Positions 25,716 through 35,137 of a stretch of DNA of 64,000 nt are shown one piece after another; the first letter of the stretch is position 1, and each line of letters starts with the position of its first letter. The position numbers were made by a program, and so were the translations under genes. A model generated the notes under the pieces. That model did no database searches. It was not told the origin of the DNA and saw only the letters and a list, made by a program, of their open reading frames with translations. The DNA is from Micromonospora aurantiaca ATCC 27029 (GTDB taxonomy: Bacteria > Actinomycetota > Actinomycetes > Mycobacteriales > Micromonosporaceae): contig NC_014391.1 in assembly GCF_000145235.1 (NCBI RefSeq), positions 1,860,001 through 1,924,000 on the forward strand. Direction: 5' to 3'.

Positions 25716-26324
25716 CTAGGCGTTGGATGCGGGCTCGATGAGTCCGGGTAAACGGAGTTCTTGGGTGCCGGTGTGGCGTGGCCAGAGCTCAGCCAGCCAG
25801 GTCAGCACCGTGTCGACGTCGGCGCGGCGCAGCCCGTCGTACGGGTCGACCGGGTGAAGCAGGGTGGGTGCGCCGTCGGCGGTGCGCTGGCCGGCGGTGG
25901 TGGGGTCCTTGCCGCCGAACTCGTCGTCGAGGACGGCGAGTGGCCGCCGCGCGATCCACGCGTACAGGGGGCTGAGTTTGGTCTGGTGGCCGAAGCGGAC
26001 CCCGCCGGCGTGGACGGGGACGTGCGGCCAGGTGGTCGGCAGGCCCAGCCGTGGTGCGATCCATGCGGCGGCGAGGTGGTTCCAGCTGGTGCACCAGACC
26101 GGTTGGGCGTGTTCGGCGAGTTCTCGCAGCCAGGGCCCGTGGTCGGGTTTCAGCCAGACGGTGCCGGTGACGTGCCGGCAGTCGGGGGCGGGCCCGTTGT
26201 AGCGGTGCGGCCGGTAGCCGAGTGTTTCGGCGTGGGCGGGGTTGGCGGGGTTGAGGACGCCGTCGACGTCGATGGCCACGACGGGGGAGGAAGTGGGGTG
26301 CGCGGGTGGTCGGGTGGTGGTCAC
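25716..26324 (-). CDS. HAD-fold domain protein
   Basis: A 202-residue protein, GTG start whose GTGA overlaps the upstream stop. The N-terminal VVAIDVDGVLNP is the HAD nucleophile motif, VWCTSWN resembles motif II in the HAD domain of RNA-repair (Swiss Army Knife) proteins, and LAVLDDEFG is the late acidic motif. A phosphatase or RNA-end-processing role is possible. Lys in motif III is not obvious (the QTKLSPLYAW segment is a candidate). Confidence 0.75.
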   Translation of the reverse strand: MTTTRPPAHPTSSPVVAIDVDGVLNPANPAHAETLGYRPHRYNGPAPDCRHVTGTVWLKPDHGPWLRELAEHAQPVWCTSWNHLAAAWIAPRLGLPTTWPHVPVHAGGVRFGHQTKLSPLYAWIARRPLAVLDDEFGGKDPTTAGQRTADGAPTLLHPVDPYDGLRRADVDTVLTWLAELWPRHTGTQELRLPGLIEPASNA

Positions 26325-26932
26325 GGCTGGGCCTGCTCGCTGAGGATCGGGTGCAGGGGCACGGTGAGCCGGTCGGCGGTGCGGCCGGGCCGGTCGGCGG
26401 GTTGCCACGTGTCGGCGGCGGCGTGGGTGGGGAAGGGGCCGATGGCGGCGAGCCTGCCGTCGGTGCGGTCGAGCAGCACGAGAACGGCGGTGCGGGCGTC
26501 GTCGAGCGCTGGCCGGAGAATGTGGGCGAGGTCGGGCGGGAGGTCGACCCAGCCGGTGGCGGGTAGATCCGTGACGGCGGGGTCGTGCAGCGGCACGGGC
26601 CTGGTCACGGCGAGGGTGGTGCTGTCGAGCGCGAGCGTGGCGGCGTGGGAGTGGGCTGCGTCGGCGCCGCTGGTGGGGCCGTGGGCGTCGAGGTCGCCGC
26701 TGGTGTGGACGGCGATCAGCGCGTGCGGGTCGCGGATCTCCAGGGAGTCGAGGACGGCGAGGGTGATGGTGTCGCCGGTGCGCATGTCGCGCAGGGTGAG
26801 CAGGACCGGCCGTCCGTCCGGGTCACGGTTCCAGGTGATGGCGTAGAAGTGTTCGCTGGTGACGTCGTGCAGGCGCCGCCAGGCGCGGTTGTCGGTGTCG
26901 AAGGGGTGTTCGTCGTCGGTGCCGTAACGCAT
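26321..26932 (-). CDS. Hypothetical element-encoded protein
   Basis: A 203-residue acidic protein starting MRYGTDDEHPFD at 26932, with AGGAG 7 nt upstream. Beta-rich sequence with repeated short strands (FYAITWNRDPDGRPVLLTLRD, ALIAVHTSGDL); no catalytic motif, signal or membrane segment. Not recognised. It is translationally coupled to the HAD gene downstream. Confidence 0.65.
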   Translation of the reverse strand: MRYGTDDEHPFDTDNRAWRRLHDVTSEHFYAITWNRDPDGRPVLLTLRDMRTGDTITLAVLDSLEIRDPHALIAVHTSGDLDAHGPTSGADAAHSHAATLALDSTTLAVTRPVPLHDPAVTDLPATGWVDLPPDLAHILRPALDDARTAVLVLLDRTDGRLAAIGPFPTHAAADTWQPADRPGRTADRLTVPLHPILSEQAQP

Positions 26933-27212
26933 GAGGAACTCCTTGTCGGGCAGCGTCGTAGTCGCGCCCCGGGATCTGGATCGGTCGGGGCGCGATGCAT
27001 GCACGCTTCGATGGCGAGGGATGGTCAAGTCGCCGGGGGCGGCAGCGATGCCGTTCGGCATCGGGCCCTCCGCGAGATGCGAGTGGGGCCGCCTGTGGCA
27101 GCCCCGCGTTCCAGGCCCGGTATGTCGCGGGGGCGCGGTGCGCGGCGCTGCCCGGCAGCGGCCCGGGCAGCGCCGCGGCGCGGGGTGGGACTGGTCGGCT
27201 GCCGGCCGGGGT

Positions 27213-28850
27213 TCAGGCCTGGGTGAGGGCGGTGACGGCGGCGTCGGCGATCGCCGCGATGGCCTCGGTCGGGTCGGTGACGGTCAGGGTGGTGGCGTGG
27301 GTGAAGGTGTGCCCCCAGATCTGGTCCGGGTCGGCCGGTTCGCCGTCGGTGGGCGGGTCGGCGGGGTGGAGCCACAGCACGGCGCAGCCGGCGCGGTGCA
27401 GGGTGGTGACGAGTTGCTGGCCGGCGGGGATGTCGTCGAGGTAGCCGTCGGAGACGACGGCGAGCATCCGCAGGGCGCGGCCGTGGCGCAGGTCGAGGAG
27501 CTGGTCGGCGACCTTGACCGCTTCCGGGAAGGTGGCGGTTGCCAGCTCGGTGCGCATGTGCAGCACCTGCCTCGGGTAGGTGCGTGGGGGCACTAGGACG
27601 GTGGTGCGGTCACCGAACCCGATGGTGGTGGTCGTCGCCTGCGCGCGGCGTGCCGCGTTGGCGAAGATCCACGCGGCCGACGACATCGCCTGCGTGTAGC
27701 GGGCCATCGACCCGGACAGGTCGACCAGGACAGCCAGGTGCAGGCGGGGCTTCTCCGGAGGCAGCTGGGCGCGTTGCTGCCACGGGGCGGCGGTCGGCAT
27801 CTGCCCGGCGGCGGTTTGCGCGTCGGCGGTGATGGCGTGGCGGGTCCGCAGCCGACCGGGTGGGATCGGCGAGGGGCGCCGGCCGGGTTCGGGGTGGCGG
27901 GTGCGGGCCTGCCGCAGCCGGTTGGCGAGGTCGCGGGCCGCGCGGTGTTCCTGCTCGGTCGGGTCGGTTCGGTCCCACTCGGTGGGTGGGCTGTGCCGGT
28001 GGGCGAGCAGCGCCGTCGCGTACTCGGCCGGGGTGACGCCGGCGGCGACGGCGAGGTAGTCGACGAGGGCCGCGGCGAGGCGGCCGGGAAACAAGCCCGG
28101 GTCCGGTACGGGGGTGTCGTACTGCTGGTCGGGGTCGATGCCGAGGACCTGACACCACCGGCGGGCCAGGCAGATCATGGTGTCGGCGTCGGTGTCGTCG
28201 CAGGTGTGGGCCTCCCGCCAGATGTCGCGTAGCTGCCGCAGGCGTTTGCGTCCGAGGACGCCTGTGACGGCGGCGCGAACGGGGCGGACGTCTTTGCTGG
28301 TGACGATGCGGGCGTCGACGCGGGCCAGGAGCAGCGCGGCGAGTTGTCCGGCGTGCCACGCGTCGTCGATGGCCGCGTCGTCGGGGCGCAGGAGGGTTGT
28401 CACGACGTGGCGCAGCCAGCGGCGGTCGCCGCGGCGGCGGGCGCGTTGGCGTCCTTCGGCCCGGGATTCCTCGAGTAGGTCAGCCACGGTGGCGAGGATC
28501 GGCGGGGTGCCGGGCGGGGTGGTCCAGCGGCTGTGCACGGCGTGCGCGGCGCCGTGCACGAGCAGCCCGTAGCCGGTGGGCACGAGCCGCTTGTGCCGGG
28601 CCTTGGCCGGGTCGGTGACGTCGGGGCTGTCGGCGATGTAGGTGGCGTCGACCTCGATCCGGTTGAGGGCGGGGTAGAAGCACTCGGGTGCGTCCCCGGC
28701 GGCGCCGGGCGCGACGAGGACGGTGAGGTCGGTACGGCCGGTCAGCAGCGGAACGTGCTGGGTCCACGCCTGCGACCAGGCCCGCCAGTCGGCGGCGCCG
28801 GCCGGCGGCGGCGGTGTGCCGGGGCGCAGGTGGGTGTGCGGGTGGGACAC
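27213..28850 (-). CDS. vWA-domain protein partner of the MoxR ATPase
   Basis: A 545-residue protein, GTG start with GGAAGGAG upstream. Residues about 90-105 hold HGAAHAVHS, resembling a metallopeptidase-like helix found in such partners; residues about 365-530 are a von Willebrand A domain with the MIDAS motif VLVDLSGSMA (DxSxS) and a later AVVSDGYLDD. vWA proteins of this class are substrates or adaptors of MoxR AAA+ ATPases and may remodel protein complexes or insert metals. The moxR gene starts just upstream and ends 30 bp away, so both are one unit. Confidence 0.85.
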   Translation of the reverse strand: MSHPHTHLRPGTPPPPAGAADWRAWSQAWTQHVPLLTGRTDLTVLVAPGAAGDAPECFYPALNRIEVDATYIADSPDVTDPAKARHKRLVPTGYGLLVHGAAHAVHSRWTTPPGTPPILATVADLLEESRAEGRQRARRRGDRRWLRHVVTTLLRPDDAAIDDAWHAGQLAALLLARVDARIVTSKDVRPVRAAVTGVLGRKRLRQLRDIWREAHTCDDTDADTMICLARRWCQVLGIDPDQQYDTPVPDPGLFPGRLAAALVDYLAVAAGVTPAEYATALLAHRHSPPTEWDRTDPTEQEHRAARDLANRLRQARTRHPEPGRRPSPIPPGRLRTRHAITADAQTAAGQMPTAAPWQQRAQLPPEKPRLHLAVLVDLSGSMARYTQAMSSAAWIFANAARRAQATTTTIGFGDRTTVLVPPRTYPRQVLHMRTELATATFPEAVKVADQLLDLRHGRALRMLAVVSDGYLDDIPAGQQLVTTLHRAGCAVLWLHPADPPTDGEPADPDQIWGHTFTHATTLTVTDPTEAIAAIADAAVTALTQA

Positions 28851-28880
28851 GAACGGGGCTCCTTCCAGAAAAGGGGGCGG

Positions 28881-30050
28881 TTAGCGCTTGCCGAGGGCGA
28901 GCGCGGTGATGGGCGTGCCGGTGTGCCGGGACAGGGCGGCGGTGACGTCGTCGCGGGCGTCCTGCGGGGCGATGCCGGCCAGGTTCGCCAGGGCGGCGCT
29001 CATACCCAGTTGGTCGCGGACTGTGACGAAGCCGAGCAGTTCGCGTAGCTGGGGCGCCCATACGGTCGTGCCGGCGGCGAGGTCGGCGTTGAGGTCGATC
29101 GCGGCGGCCACGACCGGCTTGGGGACGCCGAGTTGGCGGGCGAGGTCCCAGTCGGTGGTGACGTGCAGGTGGACGGTGAACCGGGAGGCCAGGGCCTCGG
29201 TGAGGACCGCGCCGTGCACGCCCGGGTTGTGGCCGGCGACGATGTAGAACCCGTCGACGGCCTGCACGGTTTCGTTGCCGTGCGCGGGGATGGTGACGGT
29301 GCCGCGGCCGTCCATGGCCGGGTACAGGACTGCCAGGACGCGGGGCGGGATGAGGGTGGCGTCGTCGACCAGCAGCACCCGCCCCTGGCGCATCGCGGTG
29401 ACGAGGGGTCCGTGGACGAACTCGTAGCCGCCGCCGGGGACCGGGTTGTAGGAGCCGAGGAAGTCGTCGACGACGGTGTCGCCGGTGCCGGCGACGGTCA
29501 GCAGGTCGGGGAACGCCGCCTCGACCATCGCGGTCTTGCCGGTGCCGGGCGGCCCGTACAGCAGCACCGGCACCTGCTGGGTGCGCAGCCGGCGCAGTTC
29601 CTCGACGTCCCAGCCTTTGCCGAGCCGCCGCGGGTGATAAAGCGTCCCGTTCGGCCGCGGCACCGGCGCGGGCCGGGACTGCCGGCCACCACCACCACCA
29701 CTGCTGCCGCTGGAGCGGGTGCGGGGCGCGGCGGGCGGGAGGGCGCCGGCGGCGTCGATGCCGGCCTGGGTGATCTGGAACCGGTGTGGGTTGCGGTGGT
29801 GGGTGGCGTGCCCGGCGGCGGCCATCTTCTTCAGCGCCTCGAACACCGCCCCGGACGACGGTGCGCCGATCGCCCGGGTGATCTCACCTACCTTGAGAAT
29901 CTGGTCGGGGTAGTCGGCCAGGTGCAGGGCGACCTTGCGGTAGAGGTAGCCGGACCGGCCGGAGCCCGCCCCGGTGGCGGGAGTGCCGGCGCCGCTGGCC
30001 GGGGCCGGGTCGTTCTGCGGTGAACCGGCCGGTGGGTGTGGTGTCGTCAT
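28881..30050 (-). CDS. MoxR-family AAA+ ATPase with N-terminal winged helix
   Basis: A 389-residue protein, ATG 30050 with GAGG upstream. Residues about 30-110 form a winged-helix domain (GEITRAIGAPSSGAVFEALKKM). The AAA+ core has Walker A LLYGPPGTGKTA, Walker B VLLVDDATL, and the sensor-1-type IVAGHNPG. MoxR ATPases act as chaperones with a vWA partner, here the next gene. Fusion to a DNA-binding-like domain is unusual and could place the machine on DNA during element transfer or maintenance; this is inference. Confidence 0.88.
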   Translation of the reverse strand: MTTPHPPAGSPQNDPAPASGAGTPATGAGSGRSGYLYRKVALHLADYPDQILKVGEITRAIGAPSSGAVFEALKKMAAAGHATHHRNPHRFQITQAGIDAAGALPPAAPRTRSSGSSGGGGGRQSRPAPVPRPNGTLYHPRRLGKGWDVEELRRLRTQQVPVLLYGPPGTGKTAMVEAAFPDLLTVAGTGDTVVDDFLGSYNPVPGGGYEFVHGPLVTAMRQGRVLLVDDATLIPPRVLAVLYPAMDGRGTVTIPAHGNETVQAVDGFYIVAGHNPGVHGAVLTEALASRFTVHLHVTTDWDLARQLGVPKPVVAAAIDLNADLAAGTTVWAPQLRELLGFVTVRDQLGMSAALANLAGIAPQDARDDVTAALSRHTGTPITALALGKR

Positions 30051-30388
30051 GGGATTGCCTCGATTCGGGGTCGGGCCCGCGCACCCGCCTCCGGGTGCGC
30101 GGGCGGTGGGTACCGCACAGCGGAGACGGGCGGGGCCAACCACGCCGGCCCGCGCGGGGCCGGGCAGGTGGGCGACCACACCCCTGGTGCTGAAGGGTTA
30201 CGGCGACACGTCAGATCGCCGCTGGTACGTGCTGGTCGGTGTCGAGGCCGCGCGGGCGGTGTCGGCGCCGACGATGGAACCTCCGCCAGGCCAACCGATC
30301 AAGTCGAATGGGTGCGCGGGTGCGGGAGCGCCGGCTGACTACGTGTGCACCGTGGCAGCGGGAGGTGGTGCTGGCGGCGGGGTTGTGG
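30051..30388 (-). other. Intergenic region upstream of moxR
   Basis: 338 bp with no convincing gene. It is the leader of the moxR-vWA unit and the trailer of the next gene. No clear palindrome or terminator was seen. Confidence 0.4.
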
Positions 30389-30871
30389 TCAGTCGGCGCA
30401 GCCCCGTTCGCAGCCCTGCGGATCGCACTGCTGTCCCTCGGCCATCCGGGCCAGAGCCAGCCCGTCGTCGCCGTCGAGATCATCGTGGAACGGCCAGCCG
30501 AACCCGTCGGTGAACGCCTTGACCTTGGGCGCCCCGTACATCGGGTAGCTGGCGTGCTCCATCGCCGCCACGACGTCGTCGCGGCCGAGGAGCCGGGCGA
30601 GTTCTCTCAGCTTGTCCACCGACCGGCTCGCCGAGTTGCCGCGGTGGTCGAGGATCTTCCCGATAGCGAATCGCAGGTAGTCCCGGGCATGGGTCTCGTG
30701 GTCGACCCGCTGGGTCCACTCGCCCGGGTGTCGAGGGGCGATGACCTGGCGGGCGTGGTCCAGGTCGAGTGCCTCAACGAGCATTTCCTCTCGGAAGCCG
30801 AAGATGTCCCCGCGGTTGGCGCGCAGCGCCCAGACCCGGGTGACGATCTCTTCTTGGGCGCGGATGGTCAC
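30389..30871 (-). CDS. Hypothetical element-encoded protein
   Basis: A 160-residue protein, GTG 30871 with GGAAGGAAA upstream. Mostly helical, with EEIVTRVWALRANRGDIFGF at the start, a HARDYLRFAIGKILDHRG segment in the middle and a short C-terminal tail with CDPQGCERGC. It occurs among core-like genes of actinobacterial conjugative elements; function not known. Confidence 0.65.
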   Translation of the reverse strand: MTIRAQEEIVTRVWALRANRGDIFGFREEMLVEALDLDHARQVIAPRHPGEWTQRVDHETHARDYLRFAIGKILDHRGNSASRSVDKLRELARLLGRDDVVAAMEHASYPMYGAPKVKAFTDGFGWPFHDDLDGDDGLALARMAEGQQCDPQGCERGCAD

Positions 30872-30927
30872 TTGTTTCCTTCCTGTCGGCCCACCCGTCG
30901 AGGTAGGGCATCGGTGGGTATGCCGGC

Positions 30928-32109
30928 CTATGCGTTGTCGGTGTCGGGCAGGTCGCCGACGATCCGGTCGCAGACGTACGGATCGACGGCCTCCCAGCAC
31001 CAGCTGCGGCCCATCACCACGTACCGGCCATCACCGTCCGCGGTGATGCGATCGATGGCGTCCGGGTCGCCGGACAGGGCACGCTGGTCGGCGACGAGGA
31101 CGTCGCCGTCGAAGGACAGACCGGCCAGCGCTTCGTCGACCTGCCGGTCCAGGTCGTCGGCCGGCACGCCCTGCTCGCGCAGGCTGTCGCGGTACCGGCC
31201 GCGGTGGCGCTGCTGGTCGGCGACGATCGCCTCCGCCACGTCGCGGGTGCAGGAGAACACCGCCCACCCGTTCCAGTAATCGATCAGTGTTCCGACGAAC
31301 CCGACCTCGACCCGGTCGTCGCCGTCGGGCCCGGTGGTGCGCGCCCAGTCGCCGGCGAACACACCGACACCGCCGATCCGGACCCGGTCGGGGTGCAGGT
31401 GGGACACATCCGTGCCGGTGGGGCTGGCCGCGAGATGACACAGTTCCGCGACGCGGTCGGTGACGGCGGTGTCGTAGGCGTCGCGGTAGACGGCCATCGC
31501 CTCGTCGCGCTGCGGGATGCGCAGCCCGAACCAGCCCGCGCTGTCGCCGGTGGCGTCGGCGAACAGCTCCCACCCGGCGACGTCGACCGACTCTCCCACC
31601 GAGGAGAAGCGGGGCAGGGCGTCGAGGATGGCAGGATCGCCGTCGTGGATGCCGACCAGGATCCGGCGCGCGGCCAGGCGGCTGTCACCGCCGGTCCGGG
31701 CGCCGATGGTGTCCTGCGCCCACCATTCGGCGGCGGTGCGTCCGGCCTCGGCGCCGGCGGCGCGCATCCGTTGCAGCGCGGCGGCCCATCCGGTGGCCTC
31801 CGCAACCGGGTCACCGGTCGGCGGCGGCGGGGTGGTGGTGACCGGTGCGATGCGGTCGCCGGCGTCGAGGCACATCGCCAGCGTCGAGCCGCTGTCCCAG
31901 GTGACCTCCACGACGTTGTGCCGCTGGTCGTGGCGGCGGACAGTGCCGGTGTCGCCGGGCCGCAGCAGGGTGTACGGGTCGTCGGTGTGGACCAGGGCGA
32001 CACGCTGCCCGGCCTCGTAGCTGGTCATGGCGGTCTCCGATCGGTCGACGGGGCCGGTGGAAGGGCCGCCGTCGTCGGTGGCCGCTGACGGCGGGCGGTC
32101 GGTGCTCAT
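30928..32109 (-). CDS. DUF4314 protein
   Basis: A 393-residue protein. After a disordered 25-residue lead, the sequence GQRVALVHTDDPYTLLRPGDTGTV is the DUF4314 beta-barrel motif. The remaining 300 residues, with WFGLRIPQRDEA and FVGTLIDYWNGWAVFSC, are not recognised. DUF4314 is typical of actinobacterial plasmids and integrative elements. The ATG at 32109 overlaps the upstream stop (ATGA), so the two genes are coupled. Confidence 0.75.
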   Translation of the reverse strand: MSTDRPPSAATDDGGPSTGPVDRSETAMTSYEAGQRVALVHTDDPYTLLRPGDTGTVRRHDQRHNVVEVTWDSGSTLAMCLDAGDRIAPVTTTPPPPTGDPVAEATGWAAALQRMRAAGAEAGRTAAEWWAQDTIGARTGGDSRLAARRILVGIHDGDPAILDALPRFSSVGESVDVAGWELFADATGDSAGWFGLRIPQRDEAMAVYRDAYDTAVTDRVAELCHLAASPTGTDVSHLHPDRVRIGGVGVFAGDWARTTGPDGDDRVEVGFVGTLIDYWNGWAVFSCTRDVAEAIVADQQRHRGRYRDSLREQGVPADDLDRQVDEALAGLSFDGDVLVADQRALSGDPDAIDRITADGDGRYVVMGRSWCWEAVDPYVCDRIVGDLPDTDNA

Positions 32110-32777
32110 CGGGTCTCGCCCGCCGTATCGCCCGCCGTGGGTTTCTGCGGTGGCCAGGGCTTGCGGGTGACGTGATCGCCGAACATCGGGTCGCTGGCGA
32201 CCGAGGAACCGCAGCGGGCGCAACTGGTGACGGTGTCGTAGCCGTAGCCGGCCATGGACGGCACCTCGACGTGGTCGATCTCGTCGACCGCGCCGCAGAC
32301 GGTGCACACCGTCATCTCCGGACCGCCCCCGTCGTCGGCGGTCGCGGTGACGAACAGGTCCTCGACCGGGTCGAGGTGATGCGCGCTGTGCCGCAGCCAG
32401 CGGCCGTGGATCGTCGCCTCGTACACCACCAGCCGCCGCTGGTCGAGGTGCAGCAGATACAGCCACTCCAGGGCCCCGCCGACGTCCTCGCGCAGCGCGC
32501 CCCGCCGAACGGTGGCGTCCTGAGCGACGACCGGGTAGCCCAGGCCGGGCACGGGCGGCTGCCGGTCCCAGCGCCGGGGCTTGGGGTTGACGGCGAGGGA
32601 CCACCAGTCGTGGGCCAGCAGCGCGGCGGCCATAGCGTTGGCGTTACGGCTGAATGTGTCGGTCCAGATCCGGCGCAGCAGCGGCACCAGAACCTCCGGA
32701 CTCTCACCGAACTGGATCAAACGGGCGGTGTAGCTGCCGCGGAACGCGGCGACACCGATGAGCGTGGGTGTGCTCAC
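32106..32777 (-). CDS. Hypothetical protein with C-terminal zinc ribbon
   Basis: A 223-residue protein, GTG start after GAGGAGG. The helical N-terminus (RLIQFGESPEVLVPLLRRIW) is followed by a central beta region and a two-knuckle zinc ribbon, VCTVC near 165 and CARCG near 194. Similar proteins accompany DUF4314 in conjugative elements. A nucleic-acid or protein-binding role is likely; no enzyme motif. Confidence 0.68.
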   Translation of the reverse strand: MSTPTLIGVAAFRGSYTARLIQFGESPEVLVPLLRRIWTDTFSRNANAMAAALLAHDWWSLAVNPKPRRWDRQPPVPGLGYPVVAQDATVRRGALREDVGGALEWLYLLHLDQRRLVVYEATIHGRWLRHSAHHLDPVEDLFVTATADDGGGPEMTVCTVCGAVDEIDHVEVPSMAGYGYDTVTSCARCGSSVASDPMFGDHVTRKPWPPQKPTAGDTAGETR

Positions 32778-32895
32778 GGCCTTGTCCTCCTCAAGGGATG
32801 TGCGGATGGGTGGGTTGCGGCGGTCGTCCCCAGGCGGGCCGACCGCCGGAGCTGGGGGTGGATCACGGAGCCGCCGCCGGCATCCGCGATCGGGA

Positions 32896-33966
32896 CTACT
32901 GATTCAGGGGCGCGCCGACGGACGCCATGAAGGCGACCGGGTCGACGGCCGTGCCGGAGGTGTGATCACCGAGGTGCACCTCGAAGTGCAGGTGCGGTCC
33001 GGACGAGTGGCCCGAGCTGCCGGCGACGCCGATAACGTCACCGGCCGCGACCCGTTGACCCTCGGCGACGGAGGGGCGGGTGAGCATGTGGCAGTAGCGG
33101 GTGATCACCCCACCGGGGTGGTTGATGTCGACGTACCAGCCGCAGCCGCGGGTCAGAGCGGGATCGCCGTCGCGGTCACAGCCCCAGTCCCGGCCAGTGC
33201 GAACGTCAACGGCGTTGCACCGCACGACGGAGACGGTGCCGGCGGACGCGGCGTGAATCGGGGTGCCCTTGCCCACGATCAGGTCGACGCCGTCGTGCCC
33301 GGGACGGCCCGAGGTGCGGAAACCGGAGCCGACATCCCCCTGCACCGGCTGGGCCCAGCCCTGCGCGCTGACCGCCACGCCGCAGGCGGCCGGGCCGGCG
33401 CTGGCCCCGGTCAGGGCGGCGACGATCCTGGCGGCGTCGGGTTCCCACCTGGCGTAGGCGTCCGGGTAGGCCGACCGCTGCACCCGTTGGGCGGCCTCGG
33501 TCAGTGGCATCGCCTGCCAGCCGTCGACGGCCTGCAACTTCTGGTAGAACTTCGTCGTCGCGTACCGCGGGTCGTGCAGTTGCTCGGGGGTACCCCAGCC
33601 CTGGGAGGGGCGCTGTTGGAACAGGCCGACCGAGTCGCGGTCCCCACCACGGATGTTGATCAGGGAGGACTCCTGCATCGCGGTGGCCACGGCGATGACC
33701 CAGCCGCGGGGCGGGACGCCGAGGCCCATGCCGACGGTGGTGATGGTGGCGGCGTTGCCAACCTGCTCGGCGTTCCAGTCACCGATCGGACCGATCCCAC
33801 CCAAAGCAGGGCTGCGCGCGGCCGACGAAGCGGTGGGCGTGACGCTGGTAGCCGGCCCGCACGCGCCCGCCCCGCCGCCGAAGATCAAGGTGGTGGCCAG
33901 CCCGGAGCACAGCAGCAGGACGCCGGTGACCGCGAGGGCGATCCCGGACAGCATGCGGGTGGTCAT
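32896..33966 (-). CDS. Cell-wall hydrolase: lytic-transglycosylase-like plus M23 peptidase
   Basis: A 356-residue protein with an N-terminal membrane anchor (residues 5-30). Residues about 80-190 look like a lytic-transglycosylase domain, with ATAMQESSLINIRGGDRDSVGLFQQRP carrying the catalytic glutamate. Residues about 215-350 are an M23 (LytM-type) domain with HDGVDL and HLHFEV providing the zinc ligands. In actinobacterial type IV systems this protein opens peptidoglycan for the transfer channel, like VirB1. AAGGAG precedes the ATG. Confidence 0.9.
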   Translation of the reverse strand: MTTRMLSGIALAVTGVLLLCSGLATTLIFGGGAGACGPATSVTPTASSAARSPALGGIGPIGDWNAEQVGNAATITTVGMGLGVPPRGWVIAVATAMQESSLINIRGGDRDSVGLFQQRPSQGWGTPEQLHDPRYATTKFYQKLQAVDGWQAMPLTEAAQRVQRSAYPDAYARWEPDAARIVAALTGASAGPAACGVAVSAQGWAQPVQGDVGSGFRTSGRPGHDGVDLIVGKGTPIHAASAGTVSVVRCNAVDVRTGRDWGCDRDGDPALTRGCGWYVDINHPGGVITRYCHMLTRPSVAEGQRVAAGDVIGVAGSSGHSSGPHLHFEVHLGDHTSGTAVDPVAFMASVGAPLNQ

Positions 33967-34077
33967 GACTGGACTCCTTCGAGGCAGGGCCGGCAGCGGG
34001 CCGGCGGGTCGCGAGGACGGTGAAGGCCACGCGGGCCTGTGGAGCGGCGGCGCGCGGCCTTCGGGCAGGTGCAGGAG

Positions 34078-35115
34078 TCAGCGGGCGAGGACGGCCACCT
34101 TCTCGCCGTGCAGCAAGGGCGCCCCGTCAGGGCCTTTGATGTGGGCGTTGATCCAGATGCGGTAGGGGTGGCCGTCGCGGTCGATGAGGCGTCGCCAGTG
34201 GCCGCGGACGACGAACCGCACCCGGTAGTGCCACTTGGGCTCGCCGTCGGGCGGTTCGGCGAGAGGGCTGGTGCGGCGCAGCATGACCACACGGGTGTCA
34301 TGGCGGATGCTGGCCCGCACAGCACGGCGGCGCGCAGCGCGGTCCAAGGGGGCGGCGGCGACGGTCGCGAGGGGTTGGGCCTGGATACGCCAGAAGGCAT
34401 AGGCGACAGCGGCGCAGGCCCGCATCGCGGTCGTGGTCTCGTCAATACAGAACCGGCCGTCGGGCGCCGGTTCCCAGTCGCGGTCGTCCCCGTCGAGGAC
34501 CGGCAGGTCGGGGCGGGGGTCAACGGGCCGGCCGATGGGCATCTCGGTGAAGTCGGTCAGCACATAGGGGCCGAACTGGCGGGCGAGGTCGGGCCGGTCA
34601 GCGAGCTGCACACGACGGCGCACCGCCGCCGGGTCGTGCGCGTCGTGGTGGTCGGCCCAGCCGGCGATGGCCCAGAAGGACCGGCCGCTGCTGGTGTTGG
34701 TGGTGCGGGCCCAGGTGATCGCCCCGATCGAGGACACCTCACCGCTGACGCCGCGGTGGTAGATCGGTTCGGGAAGGAACAGCACCCCGCCGTCGTCGGG
34801 GGCGACGTCGGCGGGAAGCACCTCGCCGGTCAGGTCGAGGGCCGCCGCGGCGGCGGCGATGATCGCGGTCATCGCGGGGGCGATGACGTACGGCTCGCCG
34901 AATCGCCACGGGTTGGCGGTGATGGCACGGACCGCGGTGAGGACCTTCGCCATGCCCCCGGAACTGGGGCTGGGGTGGTCGGCGAGACGGCTGCCGAAGA
35001 ACGCCTGCAGGTACTGCGCCGCGAGCGGACTGCGGTGATAGTCGACCATGCGGGCGCGCAGGTCCACGGCGGTGCGGGCGTAGCCGGCGAGTGTGTCGTT
35101 CGGTAGGAAGTTCAC
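34078..35115 (-). CDS. Large hypothetical element-encoded protein
   Basis: A 345-residue protein, GTG start with GGAGG upstream. The N-terminus is helical (DLRARMVDYHRSPLAAQYLQAFFGSRL); the C-terminal 60 residues, with WHYRVRFVVRGHWRRL and WINAHIKGPDGAPLLHGEKV, recur in proteins of actinobacterial plasmids and phages. No relaxase (HUH) motif is visible. It may take part in element replication or transfer; unknown. Confidence 0.65.
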   Translation of the reverse strand: MNFLPNDTLAGYARTAVDLRARMVDYHRSPLAAQYLQAFFGSRLADHPSPSSGGMAKVLTAVRAITANPWRFGEPYVIAPAMTAIIAAAAAALDLTGEVLPADVAPDDGGVLFLPEPIYHRGVSGEVSSIGAITWARTTNTSSGRSFWAIAGWADHHDAHDPAAVRRRVQLADRPDLARQFGPYVLTDFTEMPIGRPVDPRPDLPVLDGDDRDWEPAPDGRFCIDETTTAMRACAAVAYAFWRIQAQPLATVAAAPLDRAARRRAVRASIRHDTRVVMLRRTSPLAEPPDGEPKWHYRVRFVVRGHWRRLIDRDGHPYRIWINAHIKGPDGAPLLHGEKVAVLAR

Positions 35116-35137
35116 GGTTTGCCTCCAGGGTGCGTGC

